A stretch of DNA of 64,000 nt. It comes from Tragulus kanchil (taxonomy: Eukaryota; Chordata; Mammalia; Artiodactyla; Tragulidae). Positions 12,229 to 26,640 of this stretch are shown one piece after another. The translations under genes were made by a program, and so were the position numbers. A model generated the notes under the pieces. The model searched no databases, was not told the DNA's origin, and was given only the letters and a program-made list of their open reading frames with translations. The stretch covers positions 133,938,854 through 134,002,853 of the forward strand of contig JAIOJX010000031.1 in the NCBI GenBank assembly GCA_022376925.1, written 5' to 3'. Every line of letters begins with the position of its first letter. The stretch's first letter is position 1.

Positions 12229-12929
12229 CAAGGCTGTGAAGCTGTAGAAACTGGAGGTAAAGGAGACTGAGCAGGTGACATCCAAGGGGTGGGCTGAGTG
12301 AGCCTGGAGAGGGGGCCGTGTGGCTTCTGGAGGGAAATGCTTCAGGCTGTCCTGGTTCGGCTCATCCCAGGGGAGTGAGCGATGAGCCTCGGCTCTGACT
12401 GCCAGGGGAACCCCACCTGGCCAGGGCAGAGCTGGAGAAGGGGGAACGTGGTGGGAGGTACAGGCAAGGGGCACGAACGTCTAGGCCCTGGAGTGTAATT
12501 TGCTTTTCACATCGGGGTTGCTGAGCAGAGGAGTGACAGGACCAGGTTGAAAGGTTGGGGGACCCCTCCCACGGCTATGCTGCCTCACTTAGAGGAAGGC
12601 CGGAGGGAAAAGGGAAAACAGGAGGCAGCTTCTCTGGGGTGGGAGCAGTGGAGTTTGGCTTTGAATTGAGAGCATCTTCTGCGGCCACAGCGGGCAGGAA
12701 GTGCCAATAGGGCAGTTGCAGAAGAGGCTGGATGACTTGCAAGCAGGGTTTTCCCACCCCAGCCTTCTTGACCTTTGGGGGGATGGGCAGGTCCGTGTGG
12801 CCGAGGCGAGGTTTGAGGGAGGAGTCGGGGGTGTCCTGTGTGTTGTAGCATGGGCTCTACGCTGTAAACACCCGCCAGCATCCACCTGTGTGGTCACCAA
12901 CATCACTGACTGTCTCTACTCCTGTTTTT

Positions 12930-13206
12930 GGTGGTGAGGGGGCGCGCTGGGGAGAGAGGGGGGAGGGTGGGCCACTTCTATTGGTCTTTCATTTCTCTGT
13001 TTTCATCCGTCTTTGTTCTTTGGCCTGTGTGGGCTTCCCATCGCAGTGGCCCCTGGGTGCATGTGCTCCAGAACTCCGGCTCAGTAATTGGACACATCCG
13101 TCCAACCGCTCCGCGGCACGTGGGATCTTCCCAGGCCGGGGATCGAACCAACGCCCCTTGCACTGCAAGGCGGTGTCCTTACCCACTGGACCACCAGGGA
13201 AGCCCT
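12930..13206 (-). mobile_element. CHR-type tRNA-derived SINE with unusual 3' tail, antisense
   Basis: On the - strand it begins gggcttccctggtggtccag, has the box-B-like ggttcgatcc, and ends with the tail gaaatgaaagaccaatagaa then gtggccc. This tail is shared with 17489, 54192 and 55339. Confidence 0.85.
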
Positions 13207-14975
13207 GACTGTTTCTAGACTAGGAAGAAAATGGCCCCTAGCTGAGAGTCACTGCTCTAAGTATGTGGCCTGAGCCCCGGAGACTGGCGAGGGTGGGGGA
13301 CATTCACCAGCTGAAACAGCTGGTATTTTACTGTACATGTCTTATTTTCTCTTACCTAATTTATCATAAGGAGGGGCCATCACGAGCTTTGCTCTGGACA
13401 TGTGAAATTCAGGGTGCCTGTTGATGATGTTGTCTAGGACAAGAAACAGTATAGTAGATCCTGGAGGAGGAACTGACAACCCCCTTCAGGATTCTTGCCT
13501 GGCGAGCTACAGTCCATGGAGTCGATAAGAGTTGGACAGGACTGAGCACCATCCAGCACATAGCCATGCTTTGACACCACGCAGCAATGTGGCCTTACCA
13601 TCTAAGGGTGTATTATCTAAAAGTGTGTGCAAAAAAAAAAAGAAAATCAGTATTGTAGAGGAGCCACAAAGCGTGGTGCAGTCAATCTTTTCGGCTTTGT
13701 GGGGCATGTGATCTCCGTCGCCGCTCCTCCTAAAAACCAGAGACAATGCGTGAGTGGATCAGCATGGCTGGGTTCCAATTAAACTTCCTTCACGGGCACT
13801 GACATTTGAATTTTATATCATTTTCAAGTACCACGAGATAGTCTACTCTGACAGGGTTTCAATCATTAAAAAAAAAGTAAAACCTATTCTTCGCTGGGTT
13901 TGGCAGGCTGGGTTTGGCTGTTGGGTCAGAGTCTGCCGACCCCCTGACCCAGGACATTAACGAGAAGATGTATGAGGCCAAGGTTCAGGGGAAAGCCTGG
14001 ACGGTGGGAGGGAGACGGAGGGGCGGGTCAGGGCTTGCAGATGGATGAGCAGAGTCAGAAATACCCTGGAAGATCAGTGATAGGGCTGAAGCCTGAGCTC
14101 ATCCAGTACTAGAAGAGCATCAGAGAGATAAGAAGAGCCAGCAAAGGGAGCTGAGAAAGGAGGGACTGCGGAGGTTGGGTGAGGGGGAAAGAATGGGGTA
14201 AGTGGGTCCCGGGAGATAAAGAAAGTGAGTTAAGGATGGGTTAAAGGAAGGTCTATACTCATCATTCCTGTGTCACTGGATGCTCACAATAACCCTGTGC
14301 ACTGTGTACTACCGTTATCTCTGTCTCCAAAATCAATGTGTAAGGCTCAGAGAAGGGAAGCCACTTTCCCAAGGTCACACAGCAAACACTTAGTTGAGTC
14401 TGGGTTAGACACCAGGTCTGTTTTGCTTCCAAGAAGTCAAAGTCAACACATCCACCAGCCTCCATCCTATCGGGGATCCAGGAATATAGAAACTGGTCCT
14501 TCTGGGCCCTTATTCCCTGAAGGAGCTGTGTCCCCGGGGAATTCTCCGATCTCATCGCATCTCCTCCAAGTGGCTCTGAGAAATGCTGTAGATGGTGGTA
14601 ATGGGGACCCAGACTCTGGAACAGAACTGATGGGGTTACCTCCTGCCTGATGGGGTTATGAACCTTGAGCCGTATTGTCAATGTCTCTGTGCTTTCTTTC
14701 TGCCATCCATGAAACGGGCATTATAGTAGCCCTTGACCTTCAGAGCAGTGGAGGGAACTCAATGAGTTCTTACATGTAGAGTATTCAAAAGGCCAGCGGG
14801 CACAGAGTGAAGGCCGTGGAGTTTATATTCTGTTCTTTTTATTATTAGGAATTTGGGTGACCAAGTTCTGATAATCTGGAAGCCCCAGACCTCCGACCAT
14901 CTGACCAGCACTACCCAACAGAAACATCACACGAGCTGCCTCTGTAGCTTAAATGTTTCTAGTAGTGACATCAAA

Positions 14976-15170
14976 GGGCTTCCCTGGTGGTTCAGTGGTA
15001 AAGAATCCACCTGCTAATGTAGGAGACGTGGGTTTGATCCCTGGAGAAGGGCACGGCAACCCACTCCAGTCTTCTTGCCTGGGAAATTCCACGGACAGAG
15101 GAGCCTGGCCAGCTACAGGCCATGGGGTCACAGCATCGGACATGACTGAGACACTAAACAACAACAACAA
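14976..15170 (+). mobile_element. Bov-tA SINE (duplication unit 1)
   Basis: Starts gggcttccctggtggttcag, contains gtgggtttgatccctggaga and ends with the BovB-derived acatgactgagacactaaac plus (AAC)n. Confidence 0.9.
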
Positions 15171-16049
15171 GGGACATATTAAAACAAGTACAAAGGGAAG
15201 GTTCAATGAATCTAATTTAATAAATACAATGTGTACAATGAATTAGTATAAAGGCTAGTAATTTATTTTATTTAACCAAGCATAGCCAAAATATTAAATA
15301 AAACATGTTATGCTTAAAGGAAGGTCTATACTCATCATTCCTGTGTCACTGGATGCTCACAATAACCCTGTGCACTGTGTACTACCGTTATCTCTGTCTC
15401 CAAAATCAATGTGTAAGGCTCAGAGAAGGGAAGCCACTTTCCCAAGGTCACACAGCAAACACTTAGTTGAGTCTGGGTTAGACACCAGGTCTGTTTTGCT
15501 TCCAAGAAGTCAAAGTCAACACATCCACCAGCCTCCATCCTATCGGGGATCCAGGAATATAGAAACTGGTCCTTCTGGGCCCTTATTCCCTGAAGGAGCT
15601 GTGTCCCCGGGGAATTCTCCGATCTCATCGCATCTCCCTCCAAGTGGCTCTGAGAAATGCTGTAGATGGTGGTAATGGGGACCCAGACTCTGGAACAGAA
15701 CTGATGGGGTTACCTCCTGCCTGATGGGGTTATGAACCTTGAGCCGTATTGTCAATGTCTCTGTGCTTTCTTTCTGCCATCCATGAAACGGGCATTATAG
15801 TAGCCCTTGACCTTCAGAGCAGTGGAGGGAACTCAATGAGTTCTTACATGTAGAGTATTCAAAAGGCCAGCGGGCACAGAGTGAAGGCCGTGGAGTTTAT
15901 ATTCTGTTCTTTTTATTATTAGGAATTTGGGTGACCAAGTTCTGATAATCTGGAAGCCCCAGACCTCCGACCATCTGACCAGCACTACCCAACAGAAACA
16001 TCACACGAGCTGCCTCTGTAGCTTAAATGTTTCTAGTAGTGACATCAAA

Positions 16050-16244
16050 GGGCTTCCCTGGTGGTTCAGTGGTAAAGAATCCACCTGCTAATGTAGGAGA
16101 CGTGGGTTTGATCCCTGGAGAAGGGCACGGCAACCCACTCCAGTCTTCTTGCCTGGGAAATTCCACGGACAGAGGAGCCTGGCCAGCTACAGGCCATGGG
16201 GTCACAGCATCGGACATGACTGAGACACTAAACAACAACAACAA
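16050..16244 (+). mobile_element. Bov-tA SINE (duplication unit 2)
   Basis: Copy of the 14976 element carried by duplication 5. Confidence 0.9.
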
Positions 16245-16947
16245 GGGACATATTAAAACAAGTACAAAGGGAAGGTTCAATGAATCTAATTTAATAAATA
16301 CAATGTGTACAATGAATTAGTATAAAGGCTAGTAATTTATTTTATTTAACCAAGCATAGCCAAAATATTAACATGTTAGCAATGTAACAATTATTCATGA
16401 AATATGATGCTTTTTTCTTCATCATGAATCTGAAATCTGATGCATACTTTAGGCTCACACTTCATCTCAGCTGCCACATTTCAGAACCGACCCCTGGTGC
16501 CGGGGCATCCTATGAATCTAGCCCCCTTCCCAGGCATCTCAGGACCCAGAGTTTGGACCCACAGCCCAATTTATTTCAGCTTATTTAAAGCCCCTGTGCT
16601 TAGCACTCTGCAGGCCTTACTATCTCATTGAGTCCTCTCCATTACTGCAGGGGGAAGGTATTATTATCACTTGAGTTTGTCAGAGCAGGAAGCTGATGGC
16701 TGGAAAGGGGAAGTGAGTCAGCCCCATGGCCACCCAACAGGCAAGAGGCAGCGCCTGTGTCCTCACCAGAATGCACATGGCTGCACCGCACCTGCCTGGG
16801 TCTGTGAGGGACTGGCCCTGGGGGAGACTCGGGTTCACATCACATCATTCCTGCCCATACAGAGCCCTCAGCCCTGCCAGTGGGATATTATGTGGAGGCA
16901 TGCCACATGACCCCCAGGTCTTCAGCGCTTGAGTGTGTTTCGCTGCG

Positions 16948-17187
16948 TGTGCGTGCTCAGTCGCTTCAGTTGTGTCCAGCTCTTGGCCACCCCATGGACT
17001 GTAGCTGCAGGTCTCCTCTGTCCATGGGATTCTCCAGGCAAGAATACTGGGGTGGGTTGCCATTTCCTTCTCTAGGCCCACTCCGGTAGTCTTGCCTGAA
17101 AATTCCATGGACAGAGGAACCTGATGGGCTACAGTCCATTGGGTGGAAAAAAGAGTCAAACACGACTCAGTCTAAACAACAACAAAA
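16948..17187. mobile_element. Bov-A type SINE, head-to-head halves
   Basis: First half reads antisense (gtgctcagtcgcttcagttg, gggattctccaggcaagaat). The second half reads sense (aattccatggacagaggaac, ending aaacaacaacaaaa). It is a chimeric or inverted Bov-A arrangement. Confidence 0.7.
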
Positions 17188-17394
17188 TGCTAGTTATCAT
17201 TCCTGGCAACACGATTAGTCTGTGGAGAGAGGCTGCATGCTGTGTACCTCAATCTCATTGAATTGTCCCATTTTAAGAGAAGTACTATGATCCCAGACAG
17301 CAGAGAACGTGAGCCCTCCCCACACCATAGGGGATGTGCTTGTAAGCGTCTGCACTCTAATGCTTCATCTTCATTCATTCATTCAATTGCTTTT

Positions 17395-17400
<6 letters not shown>

Positions 17401-17430
<30 letters not shown>
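17401..17430 (+). repeat. (GT)15 microsatellite
   Basis: Perfect dinucleotide run in the antisense L1 region of CACNG8 intron 1. Confidence 0.95.
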
Positions 17431-17432
<2 letters not shown>

Positions 17433-17439
17433 TAAAATG

Positions 17440-18540
17440 CACATACATAAAATATATTATCTTCACCAATTTAAAACGCACAGTTCAGGGCTTCCCCTGG
17501 TGGTCCAGTGGGTAAGGACACCACCTTGCAGTGCAAGGGGCGCTGGTTCGATCGCTGGCCTGGGAAGATCCCGCGTGCCGCGAAGCGGCTGGACCGATGT
17601 GTCCAATGACCAAGCCGGAGCTCTGGAGCGCATGCGCCCAGAGCCCGCGCTCTGCAACGACAGACGCCACCGCGATGGGAGGCCCACAGGAGCCAAAGAA
17701 CAAAGATGGATGAAAATAGAGAAATGAAAGACCAATAGAAGTGGCCCGCCCGCTCCCCTCCCTCCCCAACCGGACCCCCGCCCAAAATAAATAAATCTTT
17801 AAAAAAAAATTAAAAAAAAAATAATAAAATGCACAGTTCAGTGGTGTTAAGTATACTCAGATTGTACACCCAAGCTCCAAAATTCTTTTCATCTTGCAGA
17901 ACTGAAACTCTGTACCCATTCTTCCCCACTCCCAGCCCCTGGCAACTGCCATCTTTCTGTCTCTATGGTCTGACTGCACACGTCACCTGAGTGGAAGCAT
18001 GCAGTCCTTGTATTTGTGCGACTGTTGGCTTATCTCACTTGGCATGTGTTCAGGGTTCATCCAGGTCATGGTAAAGGCTGGATGACATTCCATTCTACAG
18101 CTGTGCCATGCTTTCTTTGTTCAAACACTGACAGACTCTTAAAGTTGCTTTTGGCTGTTGTGAATAATGCTGCTATAACATGGATGTACAAATATCTCTT
18201 AGCAATGCTGCTGTCCATTCTTTTGAGGATATACCCAGAAGTGGAATTGCTGGAGCACAGAGTAATGTTTTTAATTTTTTGAGGAACCTCCAAACTGTGG
18301 TCCATAGAGACCACACCATTTTACATTCCCACCAACAGGGCACACAGGTTCCAGTTTCTCCACATCCTCACTAACACTGGTGTTATTTTCTGTTTTTTGT
18401 TTTGTTTGTTTATAGTAGTCATCTGAATGGGATGGTACCTCACATCTAGGAGATAGTATTTCATTGTTTTCCCTTGCATTTCCCTAATAATTAGTGATAT
18501 GGAGTACTTTACATGTCCTTGTTGCCCATTTAGCCACTCT
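17440..18540 (-). mobile_element. L1 fragment, antisense, interrupted by a SINE
   Basis: 17440-17472 and 17842-18540 read as the reverse complement of an L1 3' region (gaataatgctgctataacat, atacccagaagtggaattgc, acattcccaccaacagggca). The SINE at 17489 split it. Confidence 0.8.
17489..17825 (+). mobile_element. CHR-type SINE with unusual 3' tail, with target-site duplication
   Basis: Full-length head and the same tail as 12930, ending in aataaataaatcttt plus A-rich sequence. It is flanked by a 16-bp direct repeat with one mismatch (aaaacgcacagttcag at 17473, aaaatgcacagttcag at 17826). It is inserted into an antisense L1. Confidence 0.9.
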
Positions 18541-18544
18541 TAAA

Positions 18545-18714
18545 AAATACTTACGTATTAATTTTATTTTGGGCTGCATAGAGTCTTAGTTGAAGCATAT
18601 GAGCTTAGTTCCCCTGTGGCATGTGGGATATTAGTTCCTCAACCAGGGATCGAACCCACATCCCCTGCATTGGAAGGCGGATTTTTAACCACTGGACCAC
18701 CAAGTAATTCCCTG
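18545..18714 (-). mobile_element. CHR-type SINE, antisense
   Basis: tttattttgggctgcataga through ccagggatcgaacccacatc and aaccactggaccaccaagta is the reverse complement of a CHR-type SINE. Confidence 0.75.
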
Positions 18715-20187
18715 AACCATTCTTCTATAAAAACCTTAAGCACTTATGGTGTGCTAGTCATTGTTCTAGGTGCTTGGAAGACCGTGGTGAACAGCCTATA
18801 AGCTTCCATTTCAGTGGGAGCCAACGTCTGTGTGTTTGAATTCTGCTTCCACCATCTGTCAGCTGCAAACTGATGATGAACCCTTTCTGTGCCTCTATTT
18901 CCTCATCTGTGCAATGGGCATATGGTGTGATATCAACTGAACACTCCATTCTGTTCCAGGCAAAGTGTTAAATCTTTATGCCTGGGTTCAGCTTTCACAA
19001 CAACCTGTGAGTTAGGGCCTGGTATCCCGGTATGATAGGAAAAGGGACTGAAGCAAATTGGTTTAAGTAAGGTCAGCGAGGTCATGGAATAAGGACAGGA
19101 GGGATTCGGGCTTCATTATCAACAGTTCTCGTCGTTCAGCCACTGCACGACACCAATAACATGATCTGTTACATGGGTCTCCTGGGAGCTCCGGATGAGC
19201 TCATCTACCTAAGAAGCACTTAACACATGTTAGCTCTTAGTGGAATTATTCACTGCCTTATAGCCCTTCTTTCCAATCCTTTCCTTTACCTGGTGTTATC
19301 TTTCCCTGTTATCTTTGGCTTCGAACCTTCCTCTCTGCTGTCCTTATTAATCATAATTTAGTTCTTTTAACACGCATGTTTTGAGGCCTCCTTTGTGCCA
19401 GGCAATGCTAGGGACACGCGCAAGAATCAGACCCCAGGTCCTGCCCCTGCAGGAGCTCCCAGCGTGCTGAAGATCATAAACCCACCCCAGGCATGCTCAA
19501 AAGAGGGTGAGGCAGGGAGCGGCTACACCCCAGAATGGGTGGGAGGGGTCTGTATGAGGGGAAACTTCCTCAAGCAGGTGCCCCACTTGCAAAGGTAAGG
19601 TCTTCACCAGGGAAGGGTGCAGGCAGAGTGGCCTGCAGCATTGGGCAGAGGCCTGGAGGGTGGAAGGAGCCTGGAGAATGGAGGAAAACGACGTGTCTTT
19701 CTTCATACTTACGTCTACCTGTCTCCAGCTTTATAACGATAGGGGATCTGGGAGGGAGGAAGGGGCTGAGATGGCAGGACCCCTGGAGCCACGCAGCACC
19801 CCAACTTGCCTCTGCTTGCCCCAGCCCTTCAGCTCCTGGGAAGGCTGAAGAGACTCCAACCCCAGTGACCCACTGGGGCTGCTCTCCCCTCACGCTCGAA
19901 CTCAGGACATCACAGGGCCTCGTGGGAAATGTGGTCCTCCTCGTCCTCTGTCGCTATTTTGGTTTCCCACGCGTTTCCAACCGGTTTCCAGTGGAAGGGT
20001 GCCCTGAAACCAGCACCTCCTTTCTTAGGGGGTAACAGAGGCCCCGTGAGGGTTAGGGGACAAAGGTCCTTGTGGCCTGTTGATGAGTGTTTTGTTTTCT
20101 TTTTTTCCCCCTGGTTGGGAACCTGAGGCCAGAAGTGGGAAGCTTGTCCCAGGTGTGCAGACAGGCTCAGGAGCCATCCCTTCCTGA

Positions 20188-20699
<512 letters not shown>

Positions 20700-20799
20700 T
20701 AGCTACTGCGGGAACGCGGCAAATCCTGAGCTGTGATCGGCTGCTGTCTCAGCCGCGCTCAGAAATCTGGTTGCCTGGGCTTTGCGCGGAGTGTGGAAA

Positions 20800-21083
20800 G
20801 GACTGCAGAGAGAGGGAGAAAGAACGAGAAGAGACACCCAGAGCCACAGATGAAGCCAGGCAGCAAAGGGGAGAAGAGGGAGGAAAGCGCAGGAAGAGAA
20901 AAGAAACCCCGAGAGATGGGTGAAGCCAGGCAGGAAGCGGGATGGAGGGGGAGATCCAGAGATCTGATAGAAGGATCTGGAGAAAGGGCGGAATGCGCAG
21001 AAGAGAGGAAGGGAAAGAGCGAGCGAGAACGAAAGAGAGACGGGTCACGAGGGAAAGAGAAGTTCAGAGGCGGGGTGGGGAGA
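20800..21083 (+). repeat. Purine-rich (GA) tract in CACNG8 intron 2
   Basis: A low-complexity stretch of GAGA, GGAA and GAAAGAG runs on the + strand. It is repeated in the second duplication unit (about 21953-22235) and continues to about 22460, close to the exon 3 acceptor. It produces spurious Arg/Glu/Lys-rich open frames. No gene is supported. Confidence 0.7.
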
Positions 21084-21340
21084 GTGGTCCTCCTCGTCCT
21101 CTGTCGCTATTTTGGTTTCCCACGCGTTTCCAACCGGTTTCCAGTGGAAGGGTGCCCTGAAACCAGCACCTCCTTTCTTAGGGGGTAACAGAGGCCCCGT
21201 GAGGGTTAGGGGACAAAGGTCCTTGTGGCCTGTTGATGAGTGTTTTGTTTTCTTTTTTTCCCCCTGGTTGGGAACCTGAGGCCAGAAGTGGGAAGCTTGT
21301 CCCAGGTGTGCAGACAGGCTCAGGAGCCACCCCTTCCTGA

Positions 21341-21850
<510 letters not shown>

Positions 21851-22476
21851 TAGCTACTGCGGGAACGCGGCAAATCCTGAGCTGTGATCGGCTGCTGTCT
21901 CAGCCGCGCTCAGAAATCTGGTTGCCTGGGCTTTGCGCGGAGTGTGGAAAGGACTGCAGAGAGAGGGAGAAAGAACGAGAAGAGACACCCAGAGCCACAG
22001 ATGAAGCCAGGCAGCAAAGGGGAGAAGAGGGAGGAAAGCGCAGGAAGAGAAAAGAAACCCCGAGAGATGGGTGAAGCCAGGCAGGAAGCGGGATGGAGGG
22101 GGAGATCCAGAGATCTGATAGAAGGATCTGGAGAAAGGGCGGAATGCGCAGAAGAGAGGAAGGGAAAGAGCGAGCGAGAACGAAAGAGAGACGGGTCACG
22201 AGGGAAAGAGAAGTTCAGAGGCGGGGTGGGGGGGAGAGAGAGTGATCAGAAAAATTAAAAGGGAAGAAAAATTTGCCAGGTGAATCACAGTGAAAGAAAA
22301 GGGCGAAGAAAAAAAAGAGAGGCAAGCAGACGGCGAAATAGAGAAATTTTAAAGAGAGAAAGTGAGACCTAAAGAACCAGAACACAGGCAGAGGGAGAAC
22401 TGGAGGAGCAGCGAGAGAGGAGCGCGGACGAAGGCAGCCGCGGGGCGCGGAGACTCAGGCGGCAGTGTCTGTCTGA

Positions 22477-22935
<459 letters not shown>

Positions 22936-23165
22936 TAAGAGGGGGTGGGGCCTAGAGGCTGAATTGAGGTCTTGACTAGCCGGAATGGGAGGAGCCTGCT
23001 CTGGGAGGGGGCAGGACCTTGTGGTCTTCCGTGTTCCCAAGAAGGGGCTGGTCCTGCGAAAGAAAGCGATCAGACCGACTCTGTAGTGAGGCAGGGCTCT
23101 TTAAAGGACCAGAGCCCCTTCTTGCTCTAAGTGCTTTTGGAAATTCCGGAAGTTAGTTCAAGGAG

Positions 23166-23371
23166 TGTTAGTCATTCAGTCGTGTCCGACTCTTTTGTGA
23201 CCCTATGGACTGTAGCACGCCAGGCTTCTCTGTCCTGGGATTTCCTAGGCAAGAATACTGGAGTAGATAGCTATGCCCTCCTCCACGGGATATTCCTAAC
23301 ACTAGGATCGAACTCAGAACTTCTGCATTGCAGGCGGGTGTTTTACTGTTTGAGCCACCAGGGAAGTCCCT
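23166..23371 (-). mobile_element. Bov-tA SINE, antisense (duplication unit 1)
   Basis: From gtgttagtcattcagtcgtg to ttgagccaccagggaagtcc. The second copy is at 24315. Confidence 0.88.
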
Positions 23372-23811
23372 AAAAGGAGAACAATTTAGCATAAGTAGCA
23401 GCGGATGATGCTTTCGAGGTGGACATGATCTACGGGAGGAGGGAACAGGAGGATTTGAAAAGCGGGGCCAGTTACACCTAGGACTAGAGAGGAGGCGAGG
23501 GCGCCCTCGGGGGCGGGTTAGCAAACTGGAGGCGGGGCTTAGAGGAGAAGTGTCTGACTCCTGCTCTAGTAAGACCAGCTAGGGGAAGGCCTACAGTAGA
23601 TGATAATCATGGAAGAGTTCAGACCAGTCAGAGCCAGGGTCTAGAGAGTCAGCGGGATTACTTGTCACAGAGGACAAACGAGCAGATGGTGAGACCTAGG
23701 GAAAGCCAAGATTTATAAAGTTAAGGGTGGAGTTAGACCAATCGGAGTAGGGCCTGGAAAACTTGGCCAGGGTCCTCTTATCAACAGCAGAGTTTAGGCC
23801 CAACCTAGACC

Positions 23812-23835
23812 CGGGGATCCTGTTCGTGGCAGCGG
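23812..23835 (+). pseudogene. CACNG8: Remnant of CACNG8 exon 3 3' end at a duplication junction
   Basis: The last bases of exon 3 (CGGGGATCCTGTTCGTGGCA and onward) reappear here without the rest of the exon and without a splice acceptor. The donor is lost: the GTGAGA and following bases are replaced by a G-rich run, a net loss of about 26 nt against 22661-22690. It marks the exact start of the second unit of the 22637/23812 duplication. It is not a usable exon. Confidence 0.88.
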
Positions 23836-24314
23836 GGGCGGTGCGCGCGTGCAAGTGCGTGTCTACGTGTGTGCGCGCGAGTGCCTGCAAAGCCAGCCTA
23901 CTCCCGGGCGCTCCTGGGGCCCGGAGCTTTCCTAGGTTCTTCCCAAGCTCCATCGCCACCCACTGGGCAAGGTAGGTGTAGCCTTGCCGCAGGCTTCTCA
24001 GCTCAGACAGGTGTCCACCGCGTCATCCGGGGTACCAGGAGTTTCCAAAGCCCGCGGTCCAGGAGACGGGAGGGGAGGAGCCTGTAAGAGGGGGTGGGGC
24101 CTAGAGGCTGAATTGAGGTCTTGACTAGCCGGAATGGGAGGAGCCTGCTCTGGGAGGGGGCAGGACCTTGTGGTCTTCCGTGTTCCCAAGAAGGGGCTGG
24201 TCCTGCGAAAGAAAGCGATCAGACCGACTCTGTAGTGAGGCAGGGCTCTTTAAAGGACCAGAGCCCCTTCTTGCTCTAAGTGCTTTTGGAAATTCCGGAA
24301 GTTAGTTCAAGGAG

Positions 24315-24521
24315 TGTTAGTCATTCAGTCGTGTCCGACTCTTTTGTGACCCTATGGACTGTAGCACGCCAGGCTTCTCTGTCCTGGGATTTCCTAGGCA
24401 AGAATACTGGAGTAGATAGCTATGCCCTCCTCCACGGGATATTCCTAACACTAGGGATCGAACTCAGAACTTCTGCATTGCAGGCGGGTGTTTTACTGTT
24501 TGAGCCACCAGGGAAGTCCCT
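24315..24521 (-). mobile_element. Bov-tA SINE, antisense (duplication unit 2)
   Basis: Copy of the 23166 element. It differs by one G in ctaggatcg/ctagggatcg. Confidence 0.88.
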
Positions 24522-24939
24522 AAAAGGAGAACAATTTAGCATAAGTAGCAGCGGATGATGCTTTCGAGGTGGACATGATCTACGGGAGGAGGGAACAGGA
24601 GGATTTGAAAAGCGGGGCCAGTTACACCTAGGACTAGAGAGGAGGCGAGGGCGCCCTCGGGGGCGGGTTAGCAAACTGGAGGCGGGGCTTAGAGGAGAAG
24701 TGTCTGACTCCTGCTCTAGTAAGACCAGCTAGGGGAAGGCCTACAGTAGATGATAATCATGGAAGAGTTCAGACCAGTCAGAGCCAGGGTCTAGAGAGTC
24801 AGCGGGATTACTTCGTTCACAGAGTTCAAACGAGCAGATGGTGAGACCTAGGGAAAGCCAAGATTTATAAAGTTAAGGGTGGAGTTAGACCAATCGGAGT
24901 AGGGCCTGGAAAACTTGGCCAGGGTCCTCTTATCAACAG

Positions 24940-26640
<1,701 letters not shown>

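Larger units (their letters stand above)
14241..16378 (+). repeat. Tandem duplication 5 (units 14241-15313 and 15314-16378)
   Basis: Restart at ttaaaggaaggtctatactc. Offset 1073-1074 bp. It contains a complete Bov-tA SINE in each unit. Confidence 0.93.

Noticed and set aside
14976..15170. tRNA gene
   Set aside because: The tRNA-like start belongs to a Bov-tA SINE with a BovB-type tail, not to a functional tRNA.
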